From Rhizobium rhododendri (GTDB lineage: Bacteria > Pseudomonadota > Alphaproteobacteria > Rhizobiales > Rhizobiaceae), in the NCBI RefSeq assembly GCF_007000325.2, contig NZ_CP117270.1, forward strand, positions 62,001 through 126,000: a stretch of DNA of 64,000 bases, given 5' to 3'. Within the stretch, counting starts at the first letter, position 1; every line of letters starts with the position of its first letter. The position numbers and the translations under genes were made by a program. Under the pieces are notes generated by a model, which had not been told where the DNA came from, did no database searches, and was given only the letters and a program-made list of their open reading frames with translations. Positions 1 to 9,360 of this stretch are shown one piece after another.

Positions 1-1067
1 TGCTGACGATCGGTGCCGGCGGCGGGTCGCTGGCCTGGCAGGACGAGGGCGGATCGCTACGCAACGGCCCCCAGTCGGCCGGCGCCAATCCCGGCCCGGC
101 CTGCTATCGAAACGGCAATCGGATTGCCACGAACACAGATGCAAATGTCGTCCTCGGCCGTCTCGGCAGCAGCCTCGCAGGCGGCAAGATCACCCTCGAT
201 CCGGCGCTCGCCGAGGAGGCCGTCCAGGAAACGGTGGCGACACCATTCGGCATGGAGCTTCACGCGGCTGCCGAGGCAATCGTCGCCGTCGCCAATGCAA
301 ACATGGCCAATGCCGTGCGCCTGATGTCGATCAGCCGTGGGTACGATCCGCGCGACTTCGCGCTCGTTGCCTTCGGGGGTGCCGGCGCCTTGCACGGGGC
401 GGCTGTCGCAAGGGAGCTTTCCATTCCGACCGTGATCGTGCCTCCCAATCCCGGCGTCACCTCGGCCCTCGGTTGCCTGCTTGTCGATGTGCAGCACGAC
501 TTCTCCGAGAGCTTCATGACCGACGCCTCCATCGTTGCGCCGGCGGAGCTGGAGGCTGCGTTCCAGCGCATGGAGGCGCAAGCGTCCGAGCGCTTGCTGC
601 ACGAAGGGATAGCGCCGCAGGATATGGCGCTCCAGCGGACCGTCGAGATGATGTATCAGGGCCAGTGGCGCTCGCTCGCTGTCAGCGCACCCGCCCCGAT
701 CGTGAGTATTGCGTCCCTGATCGATACTTTCCACGCGGAGCACGAGCGCGAGTTCAACTACCGCCGCGACGAAGCCCCGGTCGCCATCTTTCGCGTCGCA
801 ATCAAGGCGATCGGTCTCGTGCCCAAGGCCGAGCTGCCGAAATACCCGGTGCGCGACCATGCGCCTGCGCCCCTCGGCCGACGCGCGGTCTGGTTCGACG
901 GCAAATCCTACGATGCGGCGATCTATCAGCGTGAGGTGCTTGAAGCAGGCGCCACCATCTCCGGCCCCGCAATCGTCGAACAGTTTGATTCGACCACGGT
1001 TGTCCCGCCAGGCATGAGCGCCCGGGTGGACGCATTCCTGAATATTCTTATCGGAACGAAAGGCTGA
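1..1067 (+). CDS. hyuA: Hydantoinase A / 5-oxoprolinase family subunit, 5'-truncated by the window edge
   Basis: C-terminal ~354 residues of an HyuA-type subunit, a family in which full proteins are near 690 residues. HyuA/HyuB pairs carry out ATP-dependent opening of cyclic amide rings such as hydantoins or 5-oxoproline. The open frame runs from base 3 without a stop. An early glycine-rich GAGGGS segment, a GANPGPACY-like stretch and TDANVVLGRL are typical of the family, followed by FGGAGALHG and VPPNPGVTSALG. An internal ATG at 234 is not the start, because the conserved sequence continues upstream of it. The stop lies 3 nt before hyuB, so the two are co-transcribed. Family call is secure; the substrate is unknown. 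Confidence 0.88.
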   Translation, partial: LTIGAGGGSLAWQDEGGSLRNGPQSAGANPGPACYRNGNRIATNTDANVVLGRLGSSLAGGKITLDPALAEEAVQETVATPFGMELHAAAEAIVAVANANMANAVRLMSISRGYDPRDFALVAFGGAGALHGAAVARELSIPTVIVPPNPGVTSALGCLLVDVQHDFSESFMTDASIVAPAELEAAFQRMEAQASERLLHEGIAPQDMALQRTVEMMYQGQWRSLAVSAPAPIVSIASLIDTFHAEHEREFNYRRDEAPVAIFRVAIKAIGLVPKAELPKYPVRDHAPAPLGRRAVWFDGKSYDAAIYQREVLEAGATISGPAIVEQFDSTTVVPPGMSARVDAFLNILIGTKG

Positions 1068-1070
1068 GAA

Positions 1071-3038
1071 ATGACCAACTTCGTGGAAACCGAAAAGAGC
1101 CTCGATCCGGTCACCTTCGAGGTGCTCAAGAATTCCTTCATCACCACGGTCGACCAGATGGCCGAACAGATGCTGCGCACCTGTTATTCGTTCGTCATCT
1201 ACAACCGCGACTTCTCCAATGCGTTGCATGATGCTGACGGCAACTCGGTTGCACAGGGCAACTACGACATCGCAGTCCATGTCGGCACGCTGCACAATAC
1301 CTGCAAGGAAGTAATCCGCGTATTCGAAGGCGACATGGCGCCGGGCGACGTCTACGCAATCAACGATCCCTACGCCGGCGGAACCCACTTCAGCGATGTG
1401 CGGCTTGTGCGTCCGATCTTCGACGAAGACACGTTGATCGGGTTTTCGCAGTCGAACGGGCACTGGTCGGACCTCGGAGGGTCGGTCCCCGGCTCCTTCG
1501 ACGTCACCGCCCGTGACATGTTCCGGGAGGGCATGCGTATCACGCCGGTGAGACTATTCCGTGCCGGCCGCTTCTGCTCCGATGTCGCCAATCTGATCGC
1601 CGCCAATACCCGCGATCCGGCATCGATCATTGGTGATATCCATTCGCAGGCCCAGGCGACCCAGGTAGCGGAGCGGGAACTGCTGCGTCTCGTCAAGAAA
1701 TACGGCCGCGACACCGTCGTGCGCGGTATGGAGGAGGTTCAGGACTATGTCGAGCGGGCCGTCCGCAAGCGCCTTGCCGAATTGCCCGACGGCACCTGGG
1801 AAAGTGTCGACTATATCGACCGCGATCTCGGCGGCGGGGAAGGGATGATCCCCATCCACATCAAAATGACAATCAAGGGCGACACGATCCATTACGATTT
1901 CACCGGCAGCCACAAGACGATCGGCTCCATGTACAATTCCGCACCGGGGGCTACCTTTTCAGCAGTGGTCGCGGGAATGAAGACCTTCTTCCCGGATCTG
2001 CCCCTCAACAGCGGCTTTTATCGCATGATCGAGGTGACCGCGCCGAAGAACAGCGTGGTCAGTGCCGAGTGGCCGGTGGCAGTGACCGGATTCCTGATGC
2101 CGTTCGAGAAAATCATGAATTCGATCTTCGAGATGTGGTCGCAGATCATGCCGGAACGCGCCATCGCATGCGCTTTCAATCTCGAATATCTGCTGGCGGG
2201 CGGTCGCGACGCGCGCAAACCGGAAAAGCCGATCTTCATGTTCTACGAGTGGCTTCCGGGCGGATGGGGCGGGCGCAACGGCAAGGACGGCGCCGACGTG
2301 ACGACTGCCTGCTTTGGAACCGGCCTGATGTCGCAGCCGAACGAAGGCAACGAGCGCGTCAACCCGACGCGGACGACGGAGTTTCAGATCAAGCAGGATT
2401 CCGCCGGTCCCGGCAAATGGCGCGGTGGTGTCGGCGTGCAGAAGACCTCGGTGTTGCTGGCGGCCGAAGATGCCGTGATGTCCTATATCTGCGATCGCGA
2501 GCGCGCCGTGGTCTGGGGTGTCGAGGGCGGGCTCCCCTCTATGCCGCACGGGCTGACGATCCGCCGCGCGGGCGAGGAGGTCGACACCTGGCTCGGTTCG
2601 GTCTTTTCCGACTATCCGGTGTTCACGGGCGATCAATTCGCCCGGCCGACAGCTGGTGGCGGCGGCTTCGGCGATCCGCTGGAGCGCGATCCGCTTCATG
2701 TGCTGGAGGACGTGATCGACGATTATGTCTCCATCGAGCGCGCCAAGGTCGACTACGGCGTCGTGTTGAAGGTCATAGATCGCGATCTCTGCGAGTACGA
2801 AATCGATCTCCCCGCAACAGAAACTGCCCGCACCGAGATTCGCCAAAACCGCAAGGAATGGGCGCGGTCGGATCCGGCGATGGTATCGGCTCGCTACAAG
2901 TCGGGCGAGATCGACTCCATGGATGCGGTTCGTCGCTTCGCCGTCATTCTCGATTGGGAGAGCGGCAACGTTCTCGAGAACACGACCCGGCAATTCCGCG
3001 AGAGCTTCGAGAGGCGCAGCGTAGCACACTGGAAGTGA
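1071..3038 (+). CDS. hyuB: Hydantoinase B / 5-oxoprolinase family subunit
   Basis: 655-residue partner of HyuA, about 100 residues longer than many HyuB proteins. It opens with DPVTFEVLKNSF, and carries the family segments AINDPYAGGTHFSDV, FSQSNGHWSDLGG and the C-terminal TAGGGGFGDPLERDP. With HyuA it should form the cytoplasmic ATP-dependent ring-opening enzyme. It starts 3 nt after the hyuA stop. A 147-nt gap separates it from the molybdenum hydroxylase genes, which point the same way. That context suggests oxidation and then opening of an N-heterocycle, but the actual substrate cannot be read from the sequence. Confidence 0.88.
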   Translation: MTNFVETEKSLDPVTFEVLKNSFITTVDQMAEQMLRTCYSFVIYNRDFSNALHDADGNSVAQGNYDIAVHVGTLHNTCKEVIRVFEGDMAPGDVYAINDPYAGGTHFSDVRLVRPIFDEDTLIGFSQSNGHWSDLGGSVPGSFDVTARDMFREGMRITPVRLFRAGRFCSDVANLIAANTRDPASIIGDIHSQAQATQVAERELLRLVKKYGRDTVVRGMEEVQDYVERAVRKRLAELPDGTWESVDYIDRDLGGGEGMIPIHIKMTIKGDTIHYDFTGSHKTIGSMYNSAPGATFSAVVAGMKTFFPDLPLNSGFYRMIEVTAPKNSVVSAEWPVAVTGFLMPFEKIMNSIFEMWSQIMPERAIACAFNLEYLLAGGRDARKPEKPIFMFYEWLPGGWGGRNGKDGADVTTACFGTGLMSQPNEGNERVNPTRTTEFQIKQDSAGPGKWRGGVGVQKTSVLLAAEDAVMSYICDRERAVVWGVEGGLPSMPHGLTIRRAGEEVDTWLGSVFSDYPVFTGDQFARPTAGGGGFGDPLERDPLHVLEDVIDDYVSIERAKVDYGVVLKVIDRDLCEYEIDLPATETARTEIRQNRKEWARSDPAMVSARYKSGEIDSMDAVRRFAVILDWESGNVLENTTRQFRESFERRSVAHWK

Positions 3039-3185
3039 GCGCCAGCGGCATTGCCTCGGTTGAGCTCGGGAAGCTGTATCTCTTTTTACGATACTAGATT
3101 CAGGAAACTACTATTTCACGGGAAGGCTTGCCTCTGAAATGATGCTGGAAAGCCGCAAAGACGGCGATTGAAGGGGTAAACGTCA

Positions 3186-4040
3186 ATGTCCGAAAATCTG
3201 CGGCGGTCCCTGACCGTTGCCGGCAGCATCGATGAGGCGCTTGCCGCGCGCCGGCAGGGTGCGGCGATCCTCGCCGGCGGAACGTGGCTGATGCGCGATC
3301 CCCGTCGGGGCCACGCGTTGCCCGATGCATTAGTGTCGCTCCACAGGATTGCCGGGCTGACCAGCGTCGACATCGAGACCGGGCGCGTGACGATCGGCGC
3401 TGCCGTAACCCATGATGCGCTTGCCCGGTCACTTGCGGGCATAGGTGGCCTTGAGGCGGTGGCTGAAGCTGCCTCCGGTGCTGCCAACCCGGCAATCCGC
3501 CGGGTGGCGACTGTCGGCGGCAATCTCTGCACGCAAGACTTCGCCGCCGCCGATCTTCTGCCCCCGCTGTTGGCCATCGAGGCGGAAGTTGAGCTGTACG
3601 GCGACCAAGGGACAATGCGTGTCCCGATGGTGTCGTTTCTCACGGATCGGAAACGGCTGCTCGCCGATGCCATCCTCGTCAGGGTGATCATCAACCGCGA
3701 CAGCGCCGCCAGCGCGCATGTGAGGCTGCCGTTGCGCCGGGCAGGCGACTATCCGGTTGCCATCGTTTCGATGGCGCGCCGCCTCGATGGCCGAATTCTC
3801 GTTGCCGTCGGCTCGGTCGAGCATGTGGCGCGGCGCTGGCTTTCGCTTGAACAGGCGTTTGCAGCCGAGCCGGGCGGATCGCCCGCTGAAGCCGAAACGG
3901 CCTATACCCTTGCTACCGGTTGCAACGACTTCCGGGGCCGCGACGGAATGGAGGCGGATGGCTGGTACCGGCGGCAGGTGTTGCCGGCGCTTGTCCGCCG
4001 ATGCATGGCAGCACTTCTGAAGACGGAGGCCACCCGATGA
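3186..4040 (+). CDS. Molybdenum hydroxylase FAD-binding (medium) subunit, CoxM/CutM family
   Basis: 284-residue FAD subunit of a xanthine dehydrogenase/CO dehydrogenase-type three-subunit hydroxylase. It passes electrons between the 2Fe-2S subunit and the acceptor. The two FAD-binding glycine motifs are visible as AAILAGGTWLMRD (about residue 30) and VATVGGNLC (about residue 110). The N-terminus lacks the usual FxYxxP start and instead begins SENLRRSLTVAGSIDEAL. The stop overlaps the next gene by ATGA, so translation is probably coupled. The order M-S-L is the classical operon order. Confidence 0.85.
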   Translation: MSENLRRSLTVAGSIDEALAARRQGAAILAGGTWLMRDPRRGHALPDALVSLHRIAGLTSVDIETGRVTIGAAVTHDALARSLAGIGGLEAVAEAASGAANPAIRRVATVGGNLCTQDFAAADLLPPLLAIEAEVELYGDQGTMRVPMVSFLTDRKRLLADAILVRVIINRDSAASAHVRLPLRRAGDYPVAIVSMARRLDGRILVAVGSVEHVARRWLSLEQAFAAEPGGSPAEAETAYTLATGCNDFRGRDGMEADGWYRRQVLPALVRRCMAALLKTEATR

Positions 4041-4519
4041 CCGTCACCCTTCACATCAATGGCTCCCGCTACCGTTTCAACGGCGATCCGATGACTCCGC
4101 TGGTCGATATACTGCGGCGGGAACGTTTCCTGACAGGTACCAAGGCCGTTTGCCGCGAGGGATTTTGCGGCGCCTGCACGGTGAGCGTCGACGGAGAGGC
4201 GATCATGTCGTGTCTCAGCCCGGTGGGATTGCTCGATGGCGCCACCGTGGTGTCGATCGAGGCGATGGCGACCGGCGATGGACCGCTGCATCCTCTCCAG
4301 GCCGCCTTCGAGGCAGCGGATGTGGTCCAGTGCGGAATGTGTTTTCCCGGCATGGTCATGAGCCTTGCGCCTTTCCTTCGCGACAACCCCGCGGCCAGCC
4401 GGGACGATGTGAAATCGGCGATGGTGGGCAACATCTGTCGCTGCACGGGCTATGAACGGATCATCGATGCGGTGATGGATGTCCTCGGACAGCAGGCCGA
4501 GGAGCACGTCCATGACTGA
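4037..4519 (+). CDS. Molybdenum hydroxylase 2Fe-2S (small) subunit, CoxS family
   Basis: 160 residues, the normal size for the iron-sulfur subunit. The start is the ATG at 4037, which overlaps the preceding stop (ATGA) and gives the standard N-terminus TVTLHINGSRYRF. The first plant-type 2Fe-2S motif is CREGFCGACTVSVDG, closed by a downstream Cys in MSCLSP. The second, C-terminal cluster is formed by QCGMCFPGM and GNICRCTGY. It relays electrons from the molybdopterin subunit to the FAD subunit. It overlaps the large subunit gene by 8 nt. Confidence 0.92.
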   Translation: MTVTLHINGSRYRFNGDPMTPLVDILRRERFLTGTKAVCREGFCGACTVSVDGEAIMSCLSPVGLLDGATVVSIEAMATGDGPLHPLQAAFEAADVVQCGMCFPGMVMSLAPFLRDNPAASRDDVKSAMVGNICRCTGYERIIDAVMDVLGQQAEEHVHD

Positions 4520-6860
4520 TGTTTCGACGACCGTGATGGATCTTCCCCGCCGAGACACCCGCGACAAGCTGCGTGGACGAACGAAATACACCAATGACAG
4601 GGCCCGTCCGGATATGCTGCACGCTGTCCTGTTGCGGTCCACCGTGCCCGCCGGCCGCATTACCCGGCTCGATGTGTCCGCTGCTCTCGAGTGCCCCGGT
4701 GTGCTGGGAATTGCGACCGCAGCGGATGCGCCCGGCAATTACGGCATCGGTATCGCCGACCACCCGCTCTTTGCCGTCGATGTGATCCGCTACAATGGCG
4801 AGCCGCTCGCCGCGATTGCCGCCGAAAGCGAGGCCGAGGCGCGGGCGGCCCTGGCGGCAATCATTCTGGAGATCGAACCGCTTGCGCCAGTGCTGACGAT
4901 GGCGGAGGCGCTGGCGCCCGGAGCGCGATTGCTGCACGAGGACTGGCGGACATATGAAGTGCTGACCGAGGGCGGTGCACGATCCGGCAACATTGCCTGG
5001 GAAGCGAAATCGGTACGAGGCGATGTCGATGCCGCCTTTGCCCGCCCCGATGTGACGATCGTCGAAAGCAATGTCGTCGTCGGCAGGCAGAGCCATGTTC
5101 CCTTCGAGCCGCGTGTCGCAATCGGCAGCTGGGAGGACGGCCGGGCGCATATCCAGACATCGACGCAGGTGCCATGGACCGTGCGCAATGTGACCGGTCG
5201 CGTCATGCAATTGCCGCCGGGCCGCGTTCGCGTCACCGTTCCACCGGTCGGCGGTGCATTCGGCTTGAAATTCGATGCGTCGATCGAGCCCATCACAGCT
5301 CTGCTGGCTCGTATGACGGGCCGAAGCGTCATGCTGGAGAACACCCGACAGGAAGAGATGGCAACCTGCCTCTGCCGGGAGAATGCAGAGATCAAAATTC
5401 GCTCGGCCGTTTCGGCAGAGGGCGAGATCGTCGGGCGCGAGGCCGTCGTGCTGATGGATTGCGGGGCCTATGGTGGCGAGCAGGTCTTTCTCACCACCAT
5501 GACCTCCCATACCCTCGGAGGTAGCTACCGGCTGGGTGCTGCCCGCCTCGTCAGCCGCGCCGTCTACACCAACACGCCACCGAACGGCGCCTTCCGGGCC
5601 TGCAACGGCGTCTATAACGGCTTTGCGCTGGAGCGCCATACCGACGAGATATGCGCCGCAATCGGCATGGATCCCATGGAGTTCCGCAAGCGTAATGTGC
5701 TTGGCGACGGCGATCTCGGGCCGACCGGGCAGGTGTTCGAGGGTGATGTCCTGCGTCCGATGCTGGAGCGGATGGAGGTGCTACGGGAAAATACGGGAAC
5801 GGCGGAAGCCCGGGCCGACGGTCGCCTTTACGGCCGCGCCACCACCGTGGGAACCTGGTTCATCTTCGTCGGGCCGTCTGCTGCGACCATCAATCTGAAT
5901 GCCGACGGCAGCGCCACGCTGGTGACGTCCGGCGTCGAGATCGGCTCGGGAACAATGGTGCAGGCGCTGCCGCAGATCGTTGCCGGCCAGCTTGGGCTGC
6001 GACCGGAGCAGGTCGTGGTGCGCGAGGCGGATACGGATTCCGCCGGGCTGGATGTCGGGGTCGGTGGCGGGCGGACGACCGTCTCCATCGGTGCGGCGAG
6101 TGTGGGTGCGGCGGCCGAAGTCCGTGAAAAGCTTCTGCGGACGGCCAGTGAGATGTTGCAGACCGCCGCGAGCGACCTGGTGTTGCGCGAAGGGCGGGTG
6201 GAAATTGCCGGGCGACCCGGGACCGGGGTCTCCATCCCGACGGTGGTCGCCCATGCGCAATCGACCACGGGGCCGATCAGCGGTACAGGCAGCTTCACCG
6301 CGAAGAACACGCCGGCAATGGCAGGCTGCGCGATGGGCCACTTTATCGACGCGCTCGATATTCCCGTCTTCGTGGTCCACGAGGCTGAAGTGGCCGTCGA
6401 TCCGGATACCGGGCATGTCGAGGTTCTGGCCTATCGGGTGGTGCAGGATGTTGGACGCGCGCTCAACCGTCGGGCCATCATGGGCCAGATCCAGGGCGGC
6501 GTCGTCCAGGGCCTCGGCTATGCGCTGCACGAGGAAGTGACGATCACCGCTGACGGCCGGATCGCGGAAGACGGCTTCGAGACCTACCGCGTGCCCCTGG
6601 CCGGGGATGTCGTGCCTGTCGTCGCGGATCTCTATGAGGGCGCGCCGTCGATGGGCCCGCTCGGGACAAAGGGAGCAGGTGAAGTCCCGATCCTTGCCGT
6701 CGGCTCGGCCATCGCCTGTGCGGTTGCGCGCGCAATCGGCAAGCCGGTCTCCAGCCTGCCGCTAACGCCGCCGCGCGTCCTGCGCCTGATCAACGATCTC
6801 GAACCCACCCCCACCCATCCGCACATCGCCGCAGATTGGGCGACCAATACGCTGGGCTAG
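4512..6860 (+). CDS. Molybdenum hydroxylase molybdopterin-binding (large) subunit, CoxL/XdhB-like
   Basis: 782 residues from the ATG at 4512, which overlaps coxS by 8 nt. It carries the catalytic molybdenum cofactor. Visible landmarks are GRTKYTND near the N-terminus, the cofactor loop VGGAFGLKFD, the NGAFRACNG segment and GAGEVP near the C-terminus, with the catalytic Glu at residue 724. The CO dehydrogenase-specific VAYRCSFR loop is absent, so this is not a CO dehydrogenase. Substrate is probably a heterocycle or aldehyde, given the upstream hydantoinase subunits; that part is inference. Confidence 0.88.
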   Translation: MTDVSTTVMDLPRRDTRDKLRGRTKYTNDRARPDMLHAVLLRSTVPAGRITRLDVSAALECPGVLGIATAADAPGNYGIGIADHPLFAVDVIRYNGEPLAAIAAESEAEARAALAAIILEIEPLAPVLTMAEALAPGARLLHEDWRTYEVLTEGGARSGNIAWEAKSVRGDVDAAFARPDVTIVESNVVVGRQSHVPFEPRVAIGSWEDGRAHIQTSTQVPWTVRNVTGRVMQLPPGRVRVTVPPVGGAFGLKFDASIEPITALLARMTGRSVMLENTRQEEMATCLCRENAEIKIRSAVSAEGEIVGREAVVLMDCGAYGGEQVFLTTMTSHTLGGSYRLGAARLVSRAVYTNTPPNGAFRACNGVYNGFALERHTDEICAAIGMDPMEFRKRNVLGDGDLGPTGQVFEGDVLRPMLERMEVLRENTGTAEARADGRLYGRATTVGTWFIFVGPSAATINLNADGSATLVTSGVEIGSGTMVQALPQIVAGQLGLRPEQVVVREADTDSAGLDVGVGGGRTTVSIGAASVGAAAEVREKLLRTASEMLQTAASDLVLREGRVEIAGRPGTGVSIPTVVAHAQSTTGPISGTGSFTAKNTPAMAGCAMGHFIDALDIPVFVVHEAEVAVDPDTGHVEVLAYRVVQDVGRALNRRAIMGQIQGGVVQGLGYALHEEVTITADGRIAEDGFETYRVPLAGDVVPVVADLYEGAPSMGPLGTKGAGEVPILAVGSAIACAVARAIGKPVSSLPLTPPRVLRLINDLEPTPTHPHIAADWATNTLG

Positions 6861-6958
6861 GCTTGTTGCCGCGTCAGGACGTCGATAGTGCCGATCGCCT
6901 GCCGCATTCGACGTGATGGAGCTGGCGGTATTTTACGTCTGGGCAGATGCCATAGGGA

Positions 6959-7246
6959 TTATTTTCTGAGAGCCATTTCTATCTCGTCGAGAACCTTGTC
7001 CTTGCCGATCCCGGTCAGAAAGGCCAGGCCCTTGATCACCGGTTTCGTGACGGATGCGGAAATGGGCGTGGTGGAGACGATAAAGTCGACGCCGTCGGCA
7101 AGCGACGGGACCTCGGTCGCCTTCGCCTGCATGGCGTTGAAAAACAGGCCACGCTTCTTCATTTCTTCGGTCACTGCAGCGTTCACGGCCGTCGACGTGG
7201 CAATTCCGGTACCGCATGCGAAAAGGATCGTTTTCTGCTTGGCCAT
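6959..7246 (-). CDS. gatB: PTS galactitol-type enzyme IIB
   Basis: 95-residue cytoplasmic IIB protein that receives phosphate from IIA and passes it to the incoming sugar alcohol at IIC. The N-terminal phosphorylation loop ACGTGIATSTAV contains the expected phospho-cysteine, C11. Length and fold pattern match the galactitol (Gat) IIB family. It is the last gene of the minus-strand order IIC-IIA-IIB, and starts 2 nt after the IIA stop. The galactitol name describes the family; the real substrate could be another polyol or pentitol. Confidence 0.88.
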   Translation of the reverse strand: MAKQKTILFACGTGIATSTAVNAAVTEEMKKRGLFFNAMQAKATEVPSLADGVDFIVSTTPISASVTKPVIKGLAFLTGIGKDKVLDEIEMALRK

Positions 7247-7248
7247 GT

Positions 7249-7722
7249 TCAGGATTCCTTTGGTGAGCCGAGAAGCACCCTGACGTCATAAAGCGTTTTG
7301 GCGCGCTTCAATCCATCGAGCGTCGTCGGGCTTTGAATGGCTTCGATAATTTGTTGAAGGGTTTCGATCTGCTTGTCCTTGTCGTTGATGGCAAGCAGGA
7401 AAACGGTACCGACAGGGAGCAGTTCTTCCGGTTCCTCCATATTGGCGAACACAACCGGCGTCGACAGGGTCGCCATGGCAACGCCTGCCTTGATTACGTG
7501 CTCCGGGTCGGTGTGCGGCACGGCGACATTTTCGTCCCGCTCCAGCGGCAGTCCTGTCGGCAGATTCTTTTCGCGGCTGACAACGGCGTCCGCGTAGGTA
7601 GCCTTGACATATCCGAGCGTCTGCAGCCGGGCTGCGAGTAGCCGGATTACCTCTTCCGCCGTGGTAGCCCGAACATCGAGCAGGATGGCTTCCGGTTCCA
7701 GTATGTCCAACAGGGTAGGCAT
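7249..7722 (-). CDS. gatA: PTS fructose/galactitol-type enzyme IIA
   Basis: 157-residue IIA domain protein from the ATG at 7722, chosen because a GGAGAG ribosome site lies just upstream; a longer in-frame reading to 7800 lacks this support. It takes phosphate from HPr and gives it to IIB. The active-site motif VAVPHTDPEHV holds the phospho-histidine, H70. It lies between gatC and gatB, and depends on the HPr-EI fusion encoded 5 kb away for phosphate. Confidence 0.88.
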   Translation of the reverse strand: MPTLLDILEPEAILLDVRATTAEEVIRLLAARLQTLGYVKATYADAVVSREKNLPTGLPLERDENVAVPHTDPEHVIKAGVAMATLSTPVVFANMEEPEELLPVGTVFLLAINDKDKQIETLQQIIEAIQSPTTLDGLKRAKTLYDVRVLLGSPKES

Positions 7723-7809
7723 GTCGTCTCTCCAGTTTCTGTCACACCCGCACAAGGACTTTAGAGTGCGAGTGTCGTCTTTGCCGGTCTGGTTTACCAA
7801 CGCCTTCTC

Positions 7810-9219
7810 TCAGGCCGCAGAAGCTTCCACCGGCTCGTCTTCCGCCCCGGCGGCCCGTTCCCAGGCAAGACTATTGCGCCGATAAAGGGCGAAGAGTGCC
7901 GCGATGATGGCCGCGAGCAGGACGATGCCGAAGACGCCGAGCCCCTGGATCGCGTTGATGATGACATAGGGGATCCAGAGGAAGCCGTCGACAACGGAGG
8001 TGACTTGCAAAGCGTTCGCCGGCAGCTTGAAGCCGGATGAGACGGCAGCGCTGGTAAACAACGGTGCAAGCGCATTCGCCACATAGAAGCCGATGGCAAG
8101 CGTCACGGTTCCAACCACGACCATGCGGAACACGTTGCCCTTGAGCAGCGGTGCCGTCAGGGCGACGATGAAAGGGATGACCGCGAGATCGGCAAACAGA
8201 ATGACGCGATTACCCGGCAGGATAACCGAGAGGATGATCGCAATCGGAACCAGGATGAGCGACGACGAGATCGCCGCCGGATGACCAATCAGGATGGCGG
8301 AGTCCAGGCCGACGAGAAGTTCGCGGTCTCCGGTTCTCTTTCGCACGAACGCCTGTGCAGCGTCTGAAACCGGAAGCAGGCCTTCCATCAGCACTTTCAC
8401 CATGCGTGGCAGGAGCAGCATGACTGCGGCGAGCGTCATGCCCGTGCTGAGGATTTTTGAAAGAACGGTCCCGAGATCGCCAGCGTTGTAGAAGGCGATG
8501 GTTCCGAGTATGAGGCCGATGATGAGGCCCAGCACGACCGGCTCGCCGAAAACGCCAAATCGACGCTCGATGGTTTCGGTGCTGATGTTGATCTTGTTGA
8601 TGCCCGGGATGCGATCCATGATCCAGTTGAGGACGATTGCGATCGGCAGAATTTGTGCCGAGGCAATATGCGGCACCGAGATGCCGGGGACGCCATAGAA
8701 CTGCTGGACTGCGCGGGCGGACCAGTCGGCAAACAGCAAGGACAGGGCAGCCGCCAGGGCTGCTATGGCGATGCCATAGGCAAGGCTGTCGGTTGCCGCC
8801 ACGACCAGCGAACCGATGAAGGCGAAGTGCCAGAAATTCCAGACATCGACGTTCAGTGTGCGGGTCCAGCGCAGCAGCAGCAGGACGACGTTGACGAGAA
8901 TGCCGACTGGAATGACCCACAAGCCGACCGACGAACCAAACGCGATGGCGGCAGCAGATGGCCAGCCAACGTCGACGATGTCCCGCTTTATGCCGGTGTT
9001 GGTGACGATCGCCTGGGCAACTGCGCCAATCGAGTTGAACATCAGCCCGAGAACAAGGTTGATCCCGATAAAGGCGACGCCGATTGTCACCGCCGCGCGA
9101 AATGCCTTGCCGACCTTCGCTCCGAGAATGACGGCAATGATGAAAATAACGATAGGCAAAAGAACAGTCGGACCAAGCGTATCGACGGCCGACTTCAAGC
9201 CACTCAGAAAAGTGTCCAT
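7810..9219 (-). CDS. gatC: PTS galactitol-type enzyme IIC membrane permease
   Basis: 469-residue polytopic membrane permease of the GatC type. The ATG at 9219 has a GGGGAG ribosome site; an upstream in-frame ATG at 9240 does not. Long hydrophobic segments run through the protein (for example LPIVIFIIAVILGAKV near the start). The family segments FGEPVVLGLIIG and DSAILIGHPAA are present. It forms the translocation channel of the first PTS in the island. A promoter with TTGACA and CATAAA lies upstream. Confidence 0.9.
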   Translation of the reverse strand: MDTFLSGLKSAVDTLGPTVLLPIVIFIIAVILGAKVGKAFRAAVTIGVAFIGINLVLGLMFNSIGAVAQAIVTNTGIKRDIVDVGWPSAAAIAFGSSVGLWVIPVGILVNVVLLLLRWTRTLNVDVWNFWHFAFIGSLVVAATDSLAYGIAIAALAAALSLLFADWSARAVQQFYGVPGISVPHIASAQILPIAIVLNWIMDRIPGINKINISTETIERRFGVFGEPVVLGLIIGLILGTIAFYNAGDLGTVLSKILSTGMTLAAVMLLLPRMVKVLMEGLLPVSDAAQAFVRKRTGDRELLVGLDSAILIGHPAAISSSLILVPIAIILSVILPGNRVILFADLAVIPFIVALTAPLLKGNVFRMVVVGTVTLAIGFYVANALAPLFTSAAVSSGFKLPANALQVTSVVDGFLWIPYVIINAIQGLGVFGIVLLAAIIAALFALYRRNSLAWERAAGAEDEPVEASAA

Positions 9220-9267
9220 ATGCGAATTCTCCCCTCCCATGCTCCAGGCGGCTCCTCTGCCGCATCA

Positions 9268-9277
9268 GAACATTTGT
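9268..9277 (-). promoter_or_regulatory. Operator-like element ACAAATGTTC
   Basis: Read on the minus strand this is ACAAATGTTC, inside the perfect palindrome GAACA-AA-TGTTC. It lies about 13-22 nt downstream of the predicted gatC transcription start. The same ten bases occur at 10162-10171, and nine of ten at 16218-16227. The local SorC-type regulator is the obvious candidate to bind it. Confidence 0.5.
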
Positions 9278-9296
9278 TCCTCCAACAATACGAAAG

Positions 9297-9325
9297 TTTA
9301 TGATTCAAAAAGAAATTTGTGTCAA
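9297..9325 (-). promoter_or_regulatory. Sigma70-like promoter of the gatCAB operon
   Basis: On the minus strand: -35 TTGACA (9320-9325), 17-nt spacer, -10 CATAAA (9297-9302). The spacer begins with ACAAATTT, resembling the operator element found in the other promoters of this island. Confidence 0.6.
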
Positions 9326-9360
9326 TTGCCTATCGGCGCACAGCTTTCGCGCTCGGATAT

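Noticed and set aside
57..1463. 468-residue minus-strand open frame over hyuA/hyuB
   Set aside because: It is antisense to two genes with clear family motifs and its own translation shows no recognisable domain; a GC-rich shadow frame.
4461..5639. 392-residue minus-strand open frame opposite the molybdenum hydroxylase
   Set aside because: Overlaps the conserved coxS and coxL coding sequence completely; no ribosome site or domain.
4512..6860. Carbon monoxide dehydrogenase
   Set aside because: The VAYRCSFR active-site loop of CoxL is missing, so only the wider molybdenum hydroxylase family is claimed.
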